A stretch of DNA of 6,550 nucleotides from an uncultured Verrucomicrobia subdivision 3 bacterium (GCA_903861445.1 CAIOUK010000126.1:1-6550); one strand, 5' to 3'; numbered from the stretch's first letter, positions 1 to 5,435 are shown. Numbers and translations are program-made. The notes: a model not told the origin generated them from the sequence alone.

Positions 1-55
1 CCGCTATCGCGGTTCACGTCGCGAGTCGGCGGTGGCTCAGCTTTTTTCGTTAGGC
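1..55 (+). other. attC: integron attC site, right part (cut by window edge)
   Basis: This is the right-hand part of an integron attC recombination site. It ends in the R' core GTTAGGC at 49-55; IntI would cut after the first G, between 49 and 50. The 55 bases are identical to 490-544, the right part of the next attC. That shows both belong to one attC family, as expected in a chromosomal array. The left half of the site lies outside the window. Confidence 0.85.
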
Positions 56-66
56 GGCATCCGCGT

Positions 67-438
67 ATGCTTTTACTTATAGCCATCGCCATCATCGGTA
101 TCGTGATTTGGATTAGCATTGCCACGAAGTCAAAAGATGGCTCTGAAGTTCAGATAGGCAGCAAGATGATTCACGGCGTTGTTTTGCCGTTCGTCGCTTT
201 TTTCGCCGCCGCCGTTCTTGTTGGCATGGCAGAGATTTCTCGCGGTTCCGATTACGGCATTTTGGCTGTTCCGATTAGTTTTTTTGTGCTTTTTTCTATT
301 CCAGCAATTTTGACGATCAATGCACTGGCAATGATTCCGAAGTGGCGGACGCGACAGACAGTTTGGTTGGTTGGCGCGATTTTTCCGGTTTGCCTGTTTA
401 TTAGCGGGCTTATTTTACTTGTTGTTTATGTCAAATGA
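67..438 (+). CDS. cassette 1: small four-helix membrane protein of unknown function
   Basis: This 123-aa integral membrane protein is the only gene of cassette 1 (50-538). Four hydrophobic segments are visible, at about residues 2-20, 36-57, 63-90 and 98-121. They are joined by a charged loop (TKSKDGSEVQIGSK, about 20-33) and a basic loop (PKWRTRQT, about 91-98). I recognise no enzymatic motif or named family. The ATG lies 12 bases after the R' core, which is usual for cassette genes. No good Shine-Dalgarno is seen and there is no internal promoter, so expression probably depends on read-through or an upstream promoter. A paralogue of identical length sits in cassette 3 (1004-1375); by my count about 103 of 123 residues are the same. 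The near-perfect conservation of the TM1 end and the PKWRTRQTVWLVGAIFPVCL stretch argues that this is a real protein under selection. The gene ends eight bases before its attC. Confidence 0.85.
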   Translation: MLLLIAIAIIGIVIWISIATKSKDGSEVQIGSKMIHGVVLPFVAFFAAAVLVGMAEISRGSDYGILAVPISFFVLFSIPAILTINALAMIPKWRTRQTVWLVGAIFPVCLFISGLILLVVYVK

Positions 439-445
439 CTATGCC

Positions 446-544
446 GCCTAACAAGTCGCCGGAGCCAACCGCCGTTGGCGCTGGCCGTTCCGCTATCGCG
501 GTTCACGTCGCGAGTCGGCGGTGGCTCAGCTTTTTTCGTTAGGC
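446..544 (+). other. attC: integron attC site of cassette 1
   Basis: This is a complete 99-bp attC. The R'' core GCCTAAC (446-452) is the exact inverse of the R' core GTTAGGC (538-544). Inside, AGCCA-A-CCGCCG (463-474) pairs with CGGCGGTGGCT (516-526) over 11 bp with A468 left unpaired. That is the extrahelical-base geometry IntI uses to recognise folded single-stranded attC. A small CCGC/GCGG hairpin (490-501) lies in the terminal loop. Cassette 1 therefore runs from about 50 to 538. Confidence 0.93.
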
Positions 545-555
545 CACATTGCGCA

Positions 556-852
556 ATGAAGCTATTGCTCGCACTATTTGTTGTTCTCGGTTTCAGTGGA
601 TGCGCCACGAACCAAGCCGAAGCTCCGCAGGCATGGCAAGCTGTCCATGTCGGCATGAGCCGCCAGCAGGTTTATTCGTTGATTGGTCGCCCTGACGACA
701 CTTCACCAGATCCCGGCGGCCTTCGTGCCACTGTGTTATGGGATTGGGATCATTGGCAGAAGCATATTGCCTCGAATCAGAGTTGTGGACTGGACGTTCT
801 TTATGACACCAATTGGTTGGTTAAGAGCATCAACATTTGGACAAACCGATAG
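556..852 (+). CDS. cassette 2: small BamE/SmpA-like lipoprotein
   Basis: This 98-aa predicted lipoprotein is the only gene of cassette 2 (539-986). The N-terminus MKLLLALFVVLGFSGC is a type II signal peptide with lipobox FSGC, so Cys16 would be lipidated after cleavage. The mature part begins with a short polar linker and then has VHVGMSRQQVYSLIGRPD (about residues 30-47). This matches the helix-turn 'GMsxxqVxxllGxPd' signature of the SmpA/OmlA/BamE-like fold and is followed by a Trp-rich strand (VLWDWDHW). In known proteins this fold stabilises outer-membrane assembly complexes, but many small lipoproteins share it without that role, so function is inferred only at the fold level. I chose ATG 556 because it lies 12 bases past the R' core and immediately precedes the signal peptide. 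Upstream in-frame codons fall inside attC. The lipobox and BamE-like motif are clear; the exact role is unknown. Confidence 0.85.
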   Translation: MKLLLALFVVLGFSGCATNQAEAPQAWQAVHVGMSRQQVYSLIGRPDDTSPDPGGLRATVLWDWDHWQKHIASNQSCGLDVLYDTNWLVKSINIWTNR

Positions 853-865
853 ATATGACCATGTG

Positions 866-992
866 GCCTAACACCGCGCTGGAGCCAACGCCGACTGCCC
901 CTTGAGTTTATGGATGGTTTTGGTTTTACTTTGATTTTGGAGTTTCGTGAGCCTGCCGCCGGTCGGCGTGGCTCAGCTTTGGATCGTTAGGC
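866..992 (+). other. attC: integron attC site of cassette 2
   Basis: This is a complete 127-bp attC with R'' GCCTAAC (866-872) and R' GTTAGGC (986-992). The inner arms AGCCA-A-CGCCGAC (883-895) and GTCGGCGTGGCT (962-973) pair over 12 bp with A888 unpaired. The bulge sits at the same place as in the preceding attC. The central part (about 896-955) is T-rich and not palindromic, so the site has a longer loop than its neighbour. Cassette 2 spans about 539-986. Confidence 0.92.
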
Positions 993-1003
993 GGCATCCG
1001 TAT

Positions 1004-1375
1004 ATGCTCACACTTATTGCCATCGCCATCGTCGGAATCGTGATTTGGATTAGCATTGCCACGAAGTCAAAAGATGGCACCGAGGTTCAGATTGGTCGTA
1101 AGATGATTCATGGCGTTGTGTTGCCACTCGTGGCTTTTCTCGCCGCTGCATTTCTCGTCGGTATGTTTGAGATTTCTCGCGGTCCAGATGCCGGTATTTT
1201 GGTTGTCCCGATTAGTTTCGTTGTGCTTTTTTCCATTCCGTCCATTTTGACGATCAATTCACTGGTGATGATTCCGAAGTGGCGGACGCGACAGACAGTT
1301 TGGTTGGTTGGCGCGATTTTCCCGGTCTGCCTATTTATTGCTGGGCTTGTTTTACTTGCCATTTATGTCAGATGA
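1004..1375 (+). CDS. cassette 3: paralogue of the cassette 1 membrane protein
   Basis: This is a 123-aa four-helix membrane protein with the same length and architecture as the cassette 1 product (67-438). I count about 20 differences. Most are conservative swaps within helices (I/V, F/L, A/S), plus a few in the loop around residues 61-67. The loop TKSKDG, the VQIG segment and the stretch PKWRTRQTVWLVGAIFPVCL are retained. I chose ATG 1004 because it gives the same N-terminus as the paralogue and sits 11 bases after the R' core. Starts further upstream would translate the attC of cassette 2. The function is unknown. The pair probably arose by cassette duplication or by capture of related cassettes, followed by divergence of both coding and flanking bases. 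The cassette's own attC is truncated (1389-1421), so it can no longer be excised as a normal cassette from its right side. Confidence 0.85.
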   Translation: MLTLIAIAIVGIVIWISIATKSKDGTEVQIGRKMIHGVVLPLVAFLAAAFLVGMFEISRGPDAGILVVPISFVVLFSIPSILTINSLVMIPKWRTRQTVWLVGAIFPVCLFIAGLVLLAIYVR

Positions 1376-1388
1376 GTATGAAAATGCC

Positions 1389-1421
1389 GCCTAACAAGTC
1401 GCCGGAGCCATCCGCTGTTGG
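1389..1421 (+). other. attC: truncated attC of cassette 3 (left part only)
   Basis: GCCTAAC (1389-1395) and the following bases match the left part of the cassette 1 attC (446-478), with two or three differences, up to ...GTTGG at 1421. From 1422 the similarity stops. No GGTGGCTCAGC arm or GTTAGGC core follows at attC distance. Instead the 3' end of a serine recombinase gene begins on the other strand. The site has therefore been interrupted or deleted through its loop region. Confidence 0.85.
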
Positions 1422-2764
1422 TTTATACACAGTTCTTCAGAAGAAGGTAAGCCGCTAAAGGTTATAGCGATTTTTGTCCTGTCATTTTCTCCGTCTTTGA
1501 GTTCGATCCGCTCGAAAACCGTTTCCACGATTGAGCGTCTCCGGTCGATGTCCAGCTGAGGCCATTTCTCATAAAGCGTCTGCGCCTCGTGGGCTACCTC
1601 TTCCGACGACACTTGCTTGACCTTTAACCGGGCTACATCCGCTTCCAGCTTCGGCAAACGGGCAAGCATCTGGTTCAGCCGTTCTTCCGCTGGCTTGCAA
1701 AAATCCCCGATGGCTTGTTTGGTCAAATGGCCTTCGGCGTAAAGATTCACCATTCGGCGCATTTCTTCCCTAGCTTTGTGGACTTGGCTTTGCAACGCGG
1801 CCAGTTCTTCCTCATTTTCGACCAGATGCTTTTTGGCATCCTCTAGTCGCTTGGCAACCTGTTGCGGCGAGCCATAGAAATCGTGCAACTCTTCCCGCAT
1901 CCGTTGCTCAAAAGCATCCACCGGCACTTTCCGGTTACACTTCCGGCAATGAAATTTGCCGGTGTTTTTCCGCTCATACATCCGACTGCCGCACCCGCAC
2001 CAAATTCGATTCCCAAAAGGATTGACCGGAAGTTTTCCCGGTCGTTTGTATTCTTTCGAGGTGGTTTCGATAATTTGATTAACCTGATTCCAAATTTCTG
2101 CCGAAACAATGGGCGCACATTCCACTTGTCCCCATTCTTCTTCCGGCTTTTCGGTTCCTGCCCACGAGCCGGTTTTATGAAAGCGATTAAATTGATAAAG
2201 CCCCTTGGCGCTGGGACAAATGAGGAGGCGACCAATTTGCGTATCACTGAACAAGGATTTATTCCGGGTGCGATAGCCATCGGCATTTAACAATTTGGCG
2301 ACGGTGCCTTTGCGCCGGTATTTCAAAAATAATTCGTAAGCTTTGCGGCGAATGGGGGCTTCCTCGGGATGAATCACCAGCTTGCGATCTTTCCACTGAT
2401 AACCATAGGGCGCGCTGCCGTTGATGGTTTTGCCGAGTTTGGCGCGGACGAGCACAGAAGCTTTTTGGCGGTCGCCAATTTCTTCCCGCTCCCAAGTCGC
2501 CATCGCCGCGATGACGGTAAAAAACAAACGGCCGGCGGGCGAACCGGTATCAATCGTTTCCGACATGGAAACCAAATCGGCTCCATGAGTTTCAAAATAT
2601 TTGGAAAACTCCAAAAGTTCGATGGTATTTCTAGCGAGCCGGGCGAGTTTTGAAAACAACAGGACGGAGATATGCTTGCGTTTGATGTCCGCCAGCATCC
2701 GCTTACATTCGGGATGGTCTTTGACAGACTTGCCGGAGATGCAGAGGCTTTGGCGTTGCAACAC
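1391..2764 (-). pseudogene. large serine recombinase, N-terminus missing
   Basis: The frame encodes 457 codons of a serine recombinase of the large (integrase/transposase-like) class. Visible parts, counted from the GTG at 2764, are: end of the resolvase catalytic domain (about 9-105) with KLARLARNT (39-47), SETIDT (68-73) and the ATWEREEIGDR helix (89-99); a 'Recombinase' DNA-binding domain (about 110-240) starting GKTINGSAPYGY; a zinc ribbon with CGC (256-258) and CRKC (273-276); a coiled coil (about 302-385); and a C-terminal region. The first 50-60 residues of the family, including the nucleophilic serine motif (Y-x-R-V-S), are absent. In this frame a stop lies just upstream of the GTG, and no other frame restores the missing part. 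The protein should therefore be catalytically dead. The final codons (NQQRMAPATC, stop) are encoded by attC DNA, so the natural C-terminus was also altered or lies at the fusion point. There are no internal stops or frameshifts, so the truncation looks recent. Confidence 0.88.
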
Positions 2765-3454
2765 AACGCCTCCGGGTTAGGTAGTTTACAGCGCGCCAAA
2801 AAACTGGGCTTGCAGGGTGATTACATCGGCGGTCAGAAAGAACTGGCGGCGACGCTCACCGTTTTTCCTGACCACGCCGAGGCTAAGGCGCTGGCCGGCG
2901 AATACAAGCGCCGCGAACCGGAGCAACGGGAAAAGCTGCGGCTGGAACGGCTGAACCGCCCAAAGAACATATTCGATGCATTATCAGCCAAAAAAACGGA
3001 TGCGAAGTTATTTGAAAGTCACGCACTCACGACAACCAAGCCGGTTCAAGAAGTGGTGTCGGCCATTGTAACGGCTTTGCAGCAGGTGCCATCGCCTTTC
3101 ATCATCACGGCGAAAAACTCCCCCGAACCGGAAAACTATATCATCAGCGCCAAACAAACTGACACCGGTATTCTTTCGTCTGGCGGTTACCGGATATGTC
3201 TTATTGTTTGTGGTCAGGCGCGCGATGATGAAACGCAAATCTATTTCAAATTGCTCGATTACAAGGCGAAGCACGATGTCTCGATGCCGGGGTTGCTGGC
3301 ATTCCGGGATGACGTGTCCTATGTTCCGATCCACCCGTCCCGAATTCCGGATATGACGGCTAAGTTGCAGGCTCAAGTGCAGGCTGGCGTTTCCAATTTG
3401 ACAGTGCGAATTCAAGGTGCGATTGGCCAGACCCCGCCGCCTTCAACTCAATAA
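2741..3454 (+). pseudogene. 5'-truncated gene, TPR-like protein C-terminal part
   Basis: This is an open frame of about 237 codons whose own start is missing. It emerges directly from the recombinase fragment, and the nearest in-frame ATG upstream (2672) lies in recombinase antisense DNA. The first part (about 2765-2960) reads like a TPR-type helix pair, with GDYIGGQKELAATLTVFP then DHAEAKALAGEYKRREPEQ, followed by a charged KLRLERLNRPK linker. The rest, about 160 residues, mixes strands and helices and ends PIHPSRIPDMTAKLQAQVQ ... IQGAIGQTP. It resembles, from memory only, C-terminal segments of TPR-bearing or Ser/Thr-kinase-linked proteins in Verrucomicrobiota; I cannot name a family. Codon use looks normal and there are no internal stops, so the loss of the 5' part is probably recent. 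The recombinase frame on the other strand is cut at the same junction. The stop overlaps the last codons of the convergent zinc-ribbon ORF by 12 bases. Confidence 0.6.
2752..2770. repeat. perfect hairpin at the recombinase/fragment junction
   Basis: GGCGTTG (2752-2758) and CAACGCC (2764-2770) form a perfect 7-bp inverted repeat around the 5-base loop CAACA. It lies at the point where recombinase homology ends (about 2740) and the truncated + strand gene starts. It may mark the breakpoint, or it may be chance within a gene. Confidence 0.45.
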
Positions 3455-3571
3455 ATAACTGATCCGGGCCAGAATTCCGCACAGCGGACAACGCTTCAAG
3501 CCGTCCGGCCAAAGGTCATTCCAATCGAAAACATTGCCGCAATTTTTACAGGTGACCTTAATGTGTGCCAT
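3443..3571 (-). CDS. 42-aa zinc-ribbon protein
   Basis: This short ORF begins MAHIKVTCKNCGNVFDWN and ends RISYLLS. It has two cysteine knuckles, C8-x2-C11 and C28-x2-C31, separated by 16 residues. Each is followed by glycine (CKNCG, CPLCG), which is the classic layout of a four-cysteine zinc ribbon. Such mini-ribbons bind nucleic acid or protein partners, and nothing more specific can be read here. ATG 3571 is the only sensible start, placing the first knuckle seven residues in. No strong Shine-Dalgarno is visible upstream. The gene is divergent from the toxin gene (3679) and convergent with the truncated gene, overlapping its stop by 12 bases. The spacing and glycine after each CxxC are unlikely by chance, which is why I call it real despite its size. 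Confidence 0.7.
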   Translation of the reverse strand: MAHIKVTCKNCGNVFDWNDLWPDGLKRCPLCGILARISYLLS

Positions 3572-3582
3572 GACTTGATTTG

Positions 3583-3595
3583 ATTATCTGATAAT
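3583..3595. repeat. small palindrome upstream of the zinc-ribbon gene
   Basis: ATTATC (3583-3588) and GATAAT (3590-3595) form a perfect 6-bp inverted repeat around one base. It lies 12 bases upstream of the zinc-ribbon start codon, in the 107-bp divergent gap before the toxin gene. It could be an operator half-site pair for the - strand gene. No convincing -35/-10 pair for that gene is seen. Confidence 0.3.
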
Positions 3596-3641
3596 ATCTC
3601 CATTCTACCACGGCGATGGGAAAATTCTCCAATGGTTCAAT

Positions 3642-3669
3642 TTGACAGGTGTATCATTTGTGATACACT
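3642..3669 (+). promoter_or_regulatory. sigma70-type promoter of the toxin-antitoxin operon
   Basis: A perfect -35 TTGACA (3642-3647) is followed after 16 bp by TACACT (3664-3669), a 4/6 match to TATAAT. The -10 is preceded by TGA, giving an extended -10 (TGnTACACT). Transcription would start near 3675-3677, only two to four bases before the toxin ATG at 3679, so the mRNA would be almost leaderless. No Shine-Dalgarno is present before the ATG, which fits that reading. Confidence 0.65.
3649..3668. promoter_or_regulatory. palindromic operator overlapping the -10 element
   Basis: GTGTATCA (3649-3656) and TGATACAC (3661-3668) are exact inverse repeats separated by TTTG. The palindrome fills the spacer and covers most of the -10. 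A dimeric HTH protein bound here would block RNA polymerase. The obvious candidate is the XRE-type antitoxin encoded at 4026-4319, since autoregulation by antitoxin or complex is the rule for HigBA-type modules. Confidence 0.7.
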
Positions 3670-3678
3670 TCAAAACAG

Positions 3679-4029
3679 ATGAAAGCTGAACGCCCGCTTA
3701 AAGTCGTCTTTTTCAAGACGGACTCGGGCAATGAACCGGTGCGGGAATGGCTGAAAGAATTATCCAAGGACGACTGCAAGGTCATCGGCACGGATATTCT
3801 GACGGTGCAATACGCCTGGCCGATCGGCAAGCCGCTGGTTGACAATTTGGCTGACGGCATTTGGGAAGTTCGTTCACGGCTGGATAATCGCATCGCGCGA
3901 ACGTTGCTCGCGATGGTGAATCAGGAAATCGTGCTGTTGCATGGTTTTATCAAGAAGCAGCAAAAGACACCAGCCGACGAACTGGAGCTGGCGAAGAAAC
4001 GTAAAAAACAATACCTGCAAAATTTATGA
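3679..4029 (+). CDS. higB: HigB-like toxin, Gp49/DUF891 family (RelE superfamily)
   Basis: This 116-aa predicted type II toxin belongs to the phage-derived Gp49-like branch of the RelE/ParE superfamily. Family members are generally ribosome-dependent mRNA endonucleases. The family signature is visible in order: PVREWLKEL (20-28), IGTDILTVQYAWPIGKPLV (36-54), GIWEVRSRL (60-68), RIARTL (71-76), IVLLHGFIKKQQKTP (84-98) and the basic tail ELELAKKRKKQY. The usual basic residues of the active-site face (R65, R67, K92/K93, R71) are retained and the length is normal, so the toxin looks intact. ATG 3679 directly follows the promoter/operator, with no Shine-Dalgarno. The stop overlaps the antitoxin start by four bases (ATGA), so the antitoxin is translationally coupled. 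Toxin-first order is typical of HigBA. The symbol reflects family and gene order; activity is inferred. Confidence 0.88.
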   Translation: MKAERPLKVVFFKTDSGNEPVREWLKELSKDDCKVIGTDILTVQYAWPIGKPLVDNLADGIWEVRSRLDNRIARTLLAMVNQEIVLLHGFIKKQQKTPADELELAKKRKKQYLQNL

Positions 4030-4319
4030 GCAAGAACAATAAACATCACGGCGGTGACTTCCGGGATTTCCTCAAGGAAGAGGGCATCCTGGGCGAAGTC
4101 GAGGCGCGCGCCTTGAAACAGGCGTTGAGCCTGCAATTGGATCACCTCTTGAAGAAAGAGGAAATAACCAAAACGCAAATGGCGGCCCGGATGAAAACCA
4201 GCCGCGCGGCCGTGGATCGTTTGCTGGATGCGTCCAACTCTTCAGTTACCTTGAACACGCTCGGTAAAGCGGCTCGTGCGCTAGGTCGTAAAGTGCGGAT
4301 TGAATTGGTGCCGGCATAA
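4026..4319 (+). CDS. higA: HigA-like antitoxin, XRE-type HTH
   Basis: This 97-aa XRE/Cro-like HTH protein is the expected cognate antitoxin. The N-terminal part (about 1-25) is polar and likely flexible. Residues 26-45 form a helix, and the HTH covers about 47-86 (ITKTQMAARMKTSRAAVDRL, then SSVTLNTLGKAARALGRK). The recognition helix should be around SRAAVDRLLD. The tail KVRIELVPA is a short strand often seen in this antitoxin family. In this type the antitoxin neutralises the toxin by direct binding and represses the shared promoter, here presumably at the palindrome 3649-3668. The start codon overlaps the toxin stop as ATGA. There is no separate Shine-Dalgarno, so translation should be coupled. 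No obvious terminator follows the gene. Confidence 0.88.
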   Translation: MSKNNKHHGGDFRDFLKEEGILGEVEARALKQALSLQLDHLLKKEEITKTQMAARMKTSRAAVDRLLDASNSSVTLNTLGKAARALGRKVRIELVPA

Positions 4320-4588
4320 TTTTTACGACACCAAATTTATTCAGCTAGCAGCCCGGCAACATGGCCGGAGTTGTAATTATTGGCTGTTGGGCTATTCTGG
4401 CTGCGGATTGAGAATTCTCGGTCGGTGGGCGTCTCGTGGCGAAAGCTTGAGACGCTCATTTAGTATGTGGAAACACCTACCACCTGCGGATCACATGAAT
4501 CGCGCCAGCCTTACAGACTTGCTTCAACCGGAAAAATCAGCCATAGTATTTTCAAGGTAAAAGTTTGCTGACACTAATAATCAGGCAC
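4320..4588. other. intergenic stretch with inverted repeats, no convincing gene
   Basis: This is 269 bases between the HigBA-type pair and the nucleotidyltransferase pair. An open frame crosses it (4300-4560), but its composition and lack of any recognisable motif suggest chance. GCGTCTC (4429-4435) pairs perfectly with GAGACGC (4449-4455) over a 13-base loop. GAGAATTCTC (4410-4419) is a 10-bp perfect palindrome. A weak possible promoter for the next pair is TTGCTT (4519-4524), 17 bp, CATAGT (4542-4547). The stretch may be decayed DNA. Confidence 0.4.
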
Positions 4589-4918
4589 ATGAATCACTCC
4601 GAAACCGATCAAGTGAGTCTGGAACTGGCCCGCCGCATTGCCGAACGGATGCGCTGGCAGCCAGAGGTGCTGGATTTTGCCCGCGCCAATCTTGCCCGCT
4701 GGTCGCAACAAAATAGCTCTGCTCCGTCGTTGCTGCATTGCTATGCAGAGTGGCAGCAAATTCTCTCCCGCCCGGTGGAAGAGATTTGCACCCTGCTTTG
4801 TTCCGAATCGGATAACGCCCAGCGGTTGCGTCAAAATTCGCCCTTCGCCGGCGTGCTGTCGCCGACGGAAGTCTGGGAAGTTAAATCCCGCTTCCGCCAT
4901 GCACCGGCAACAGCTTGA
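4589..4918 (+). CDS. small helical protein, partner of the nucleotidyltransferase
   Basis: This 109-aa, mostly helical, soluble protein has no signal peptide. The N-terminal half has amphipathic helices (ELARRIAERMRWQPEVLDFA, about 12-31, and a Trp-bearing NLARW). The C-terminal part RLRQNSPFAGVLSPTEVW (79-96), followed by EVKSRFR, looks like a conserved family motif. I recall similar short proteins directly upstream of DUF6036-type nucleotidyltransferases in other genomes, but have no family name. I chose ATG 4589 over the upstream in-frame TTG (4565) because it is the first ATG and has a weak CAGG a few bases before it. The gene overlaps the next start by 20 bases, so the two are surely one transcript and probably translationally coupled. 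In a toxin-antitoxin reading this would be the antitoxin, which is inference from gene order and size only. Confidence 0.7.
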   Translation: MNHSETDQVSLELARRIAERMRWQPEVLDFARANLARWSQQNSSAPSLLHCYAEWQQILSRPVEEICTLLCSESDNAQRLRQNSPFAGVLSPTEVWEVKSRFRHAPATA

Positions 4919-5435
4919 ACATATCATCCGCGCGGCCGCCGGCATCACCGGCGCGGCGGAATTTGTCATCGTTGGTAGCCAGTCCGTGCTGGGACAGTTT
5001 CCCCAGGCCCCTGATGAATTACTAATTTCCATCGAAGCCGATGTTTTTTCCCTGCGCGACCCGGCGGACAATGATTTGATTGACGGCTCCATTGGCGAAG
5101 GTTCGCCGTTTCATCAAACCTTTGGCTATTACGCGCACGGAGTCAGCCAGGAAACTGCTGTTCTGCCCGCTGGTTGGCGGGATCGCCTCGTGCCGGTTCG
5201 CAACCAGAATACCGGCGGTGGCACCGGACTGTGTCTGGAAATTCATGACTTGGCGGTTTCCAAACTGGTGGCAGGCCGCGAAAAAGATGTGGATTTTCTC
5301 GGTGGTTTGCTCCGTTATCGTCTCGTGCAAGTGCCGGTCATCCGGGAACGGTTGACCCAAACCATACTGCCTTCCGAGCGGCTTCAAATTTGCCTCGCCC
5401 GACTGGATCGGTTGGTCAACGCCAGTGGTAAATAA
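4899..5435 (+). CDS. DUF6036-like nucleotidyltransferase
   Basis: This 178-aa protein has a minimal nucleotidyltransferase fold. The pattern is FVIVGSQSVLG (22-32), the glycine-serine turn of the hG[GS] motif, followed by LISIEADVF (42-50), where Glu46 and Asp48 are the likely metal-binding acidic pair. A later helix LEIHDLAVSKLVAGREKD (113-130) matches the 'D-L-A-x-x-K-L-x-A-x-R-x-K-D' segment seen in DUF6036/AbiEii-type proteins. The C-terminal third is helical. Such enzymes transfer nucleotides to RNA, tRNA or proteins, and several relatives act as toxins; the substrate here is unknown. I chose ATG 4899 because it places the fold after a short N-terminal helix. A longer frame upstream (from 4638) overlaps the preceding gene almost entirely and is rejected. 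The 20-base overlap with the upstream gene implies tight coupling. A bidirectional terminator follows 36 bases after the stop. Confidence 0.75.
   Translation: MHRQQLEHIIRAAAGITGAAEFVIVGSQSVLGQFPQAPDELLISIEADVFSLRDPADNDLIDGSIGEGSPFHQTFGYYAHGVSQETAVLPAGWRDRLVPVRNQNTGGGTGLCLEIHDLAVSKLVAGREKDVDFLGGLLRYRLVQVPVIRERLTQTILPSERLQICLARLDRLVNASGK

Noticed and set aside
475..555. Upstream start for the lipoprotein within attC
   Set aside because: It would translate the attC stem and bury the signal peptide 27 residues inside; ATG 556 gives a proper lipobox signal.
1862..2290. Long + strand open frame inside the recombinase
   Set aside because: It is antisense to conserved recombinase domains, has no motif, and is a shadow of the real frame.
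2672..2740. ATG 2672 as the true start of the TPR-like gene
   Set aside because: These bases code for conserved serine recombinase sequence on the other strand, so the frame here is accidental and the real 5' end is missing.
2776..2782. GTTAGGT matching the integron core GTTRRRY just past the recombinase, as the missing right end of cassette 3's attC
   Set aside because: No GGTGGCTCAGC-like arm precedes it to pair with the left arm at 1403-1416, and a 7-base degenerate match in this distance is expected by chance fairly often. Kept only as a note on the junction.
4300..4560. Open frame of 86 codons after the antitoxin gene
   Set aside because: It starts inside the antitoxin gene, has no recognisable motif, and its composition (many Arg, Trp, Cys, Ser) looks like random translation.
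4638..5435. Longer version of the nucleotidyltransferase starting at 4638
   Set aside because: The extra N-terminal 87 codons lie out of frame over the well-formed upstream gene and read as low-quality Arg/Pro/Ala-rich sequence; ATG 4899 fits the fold.
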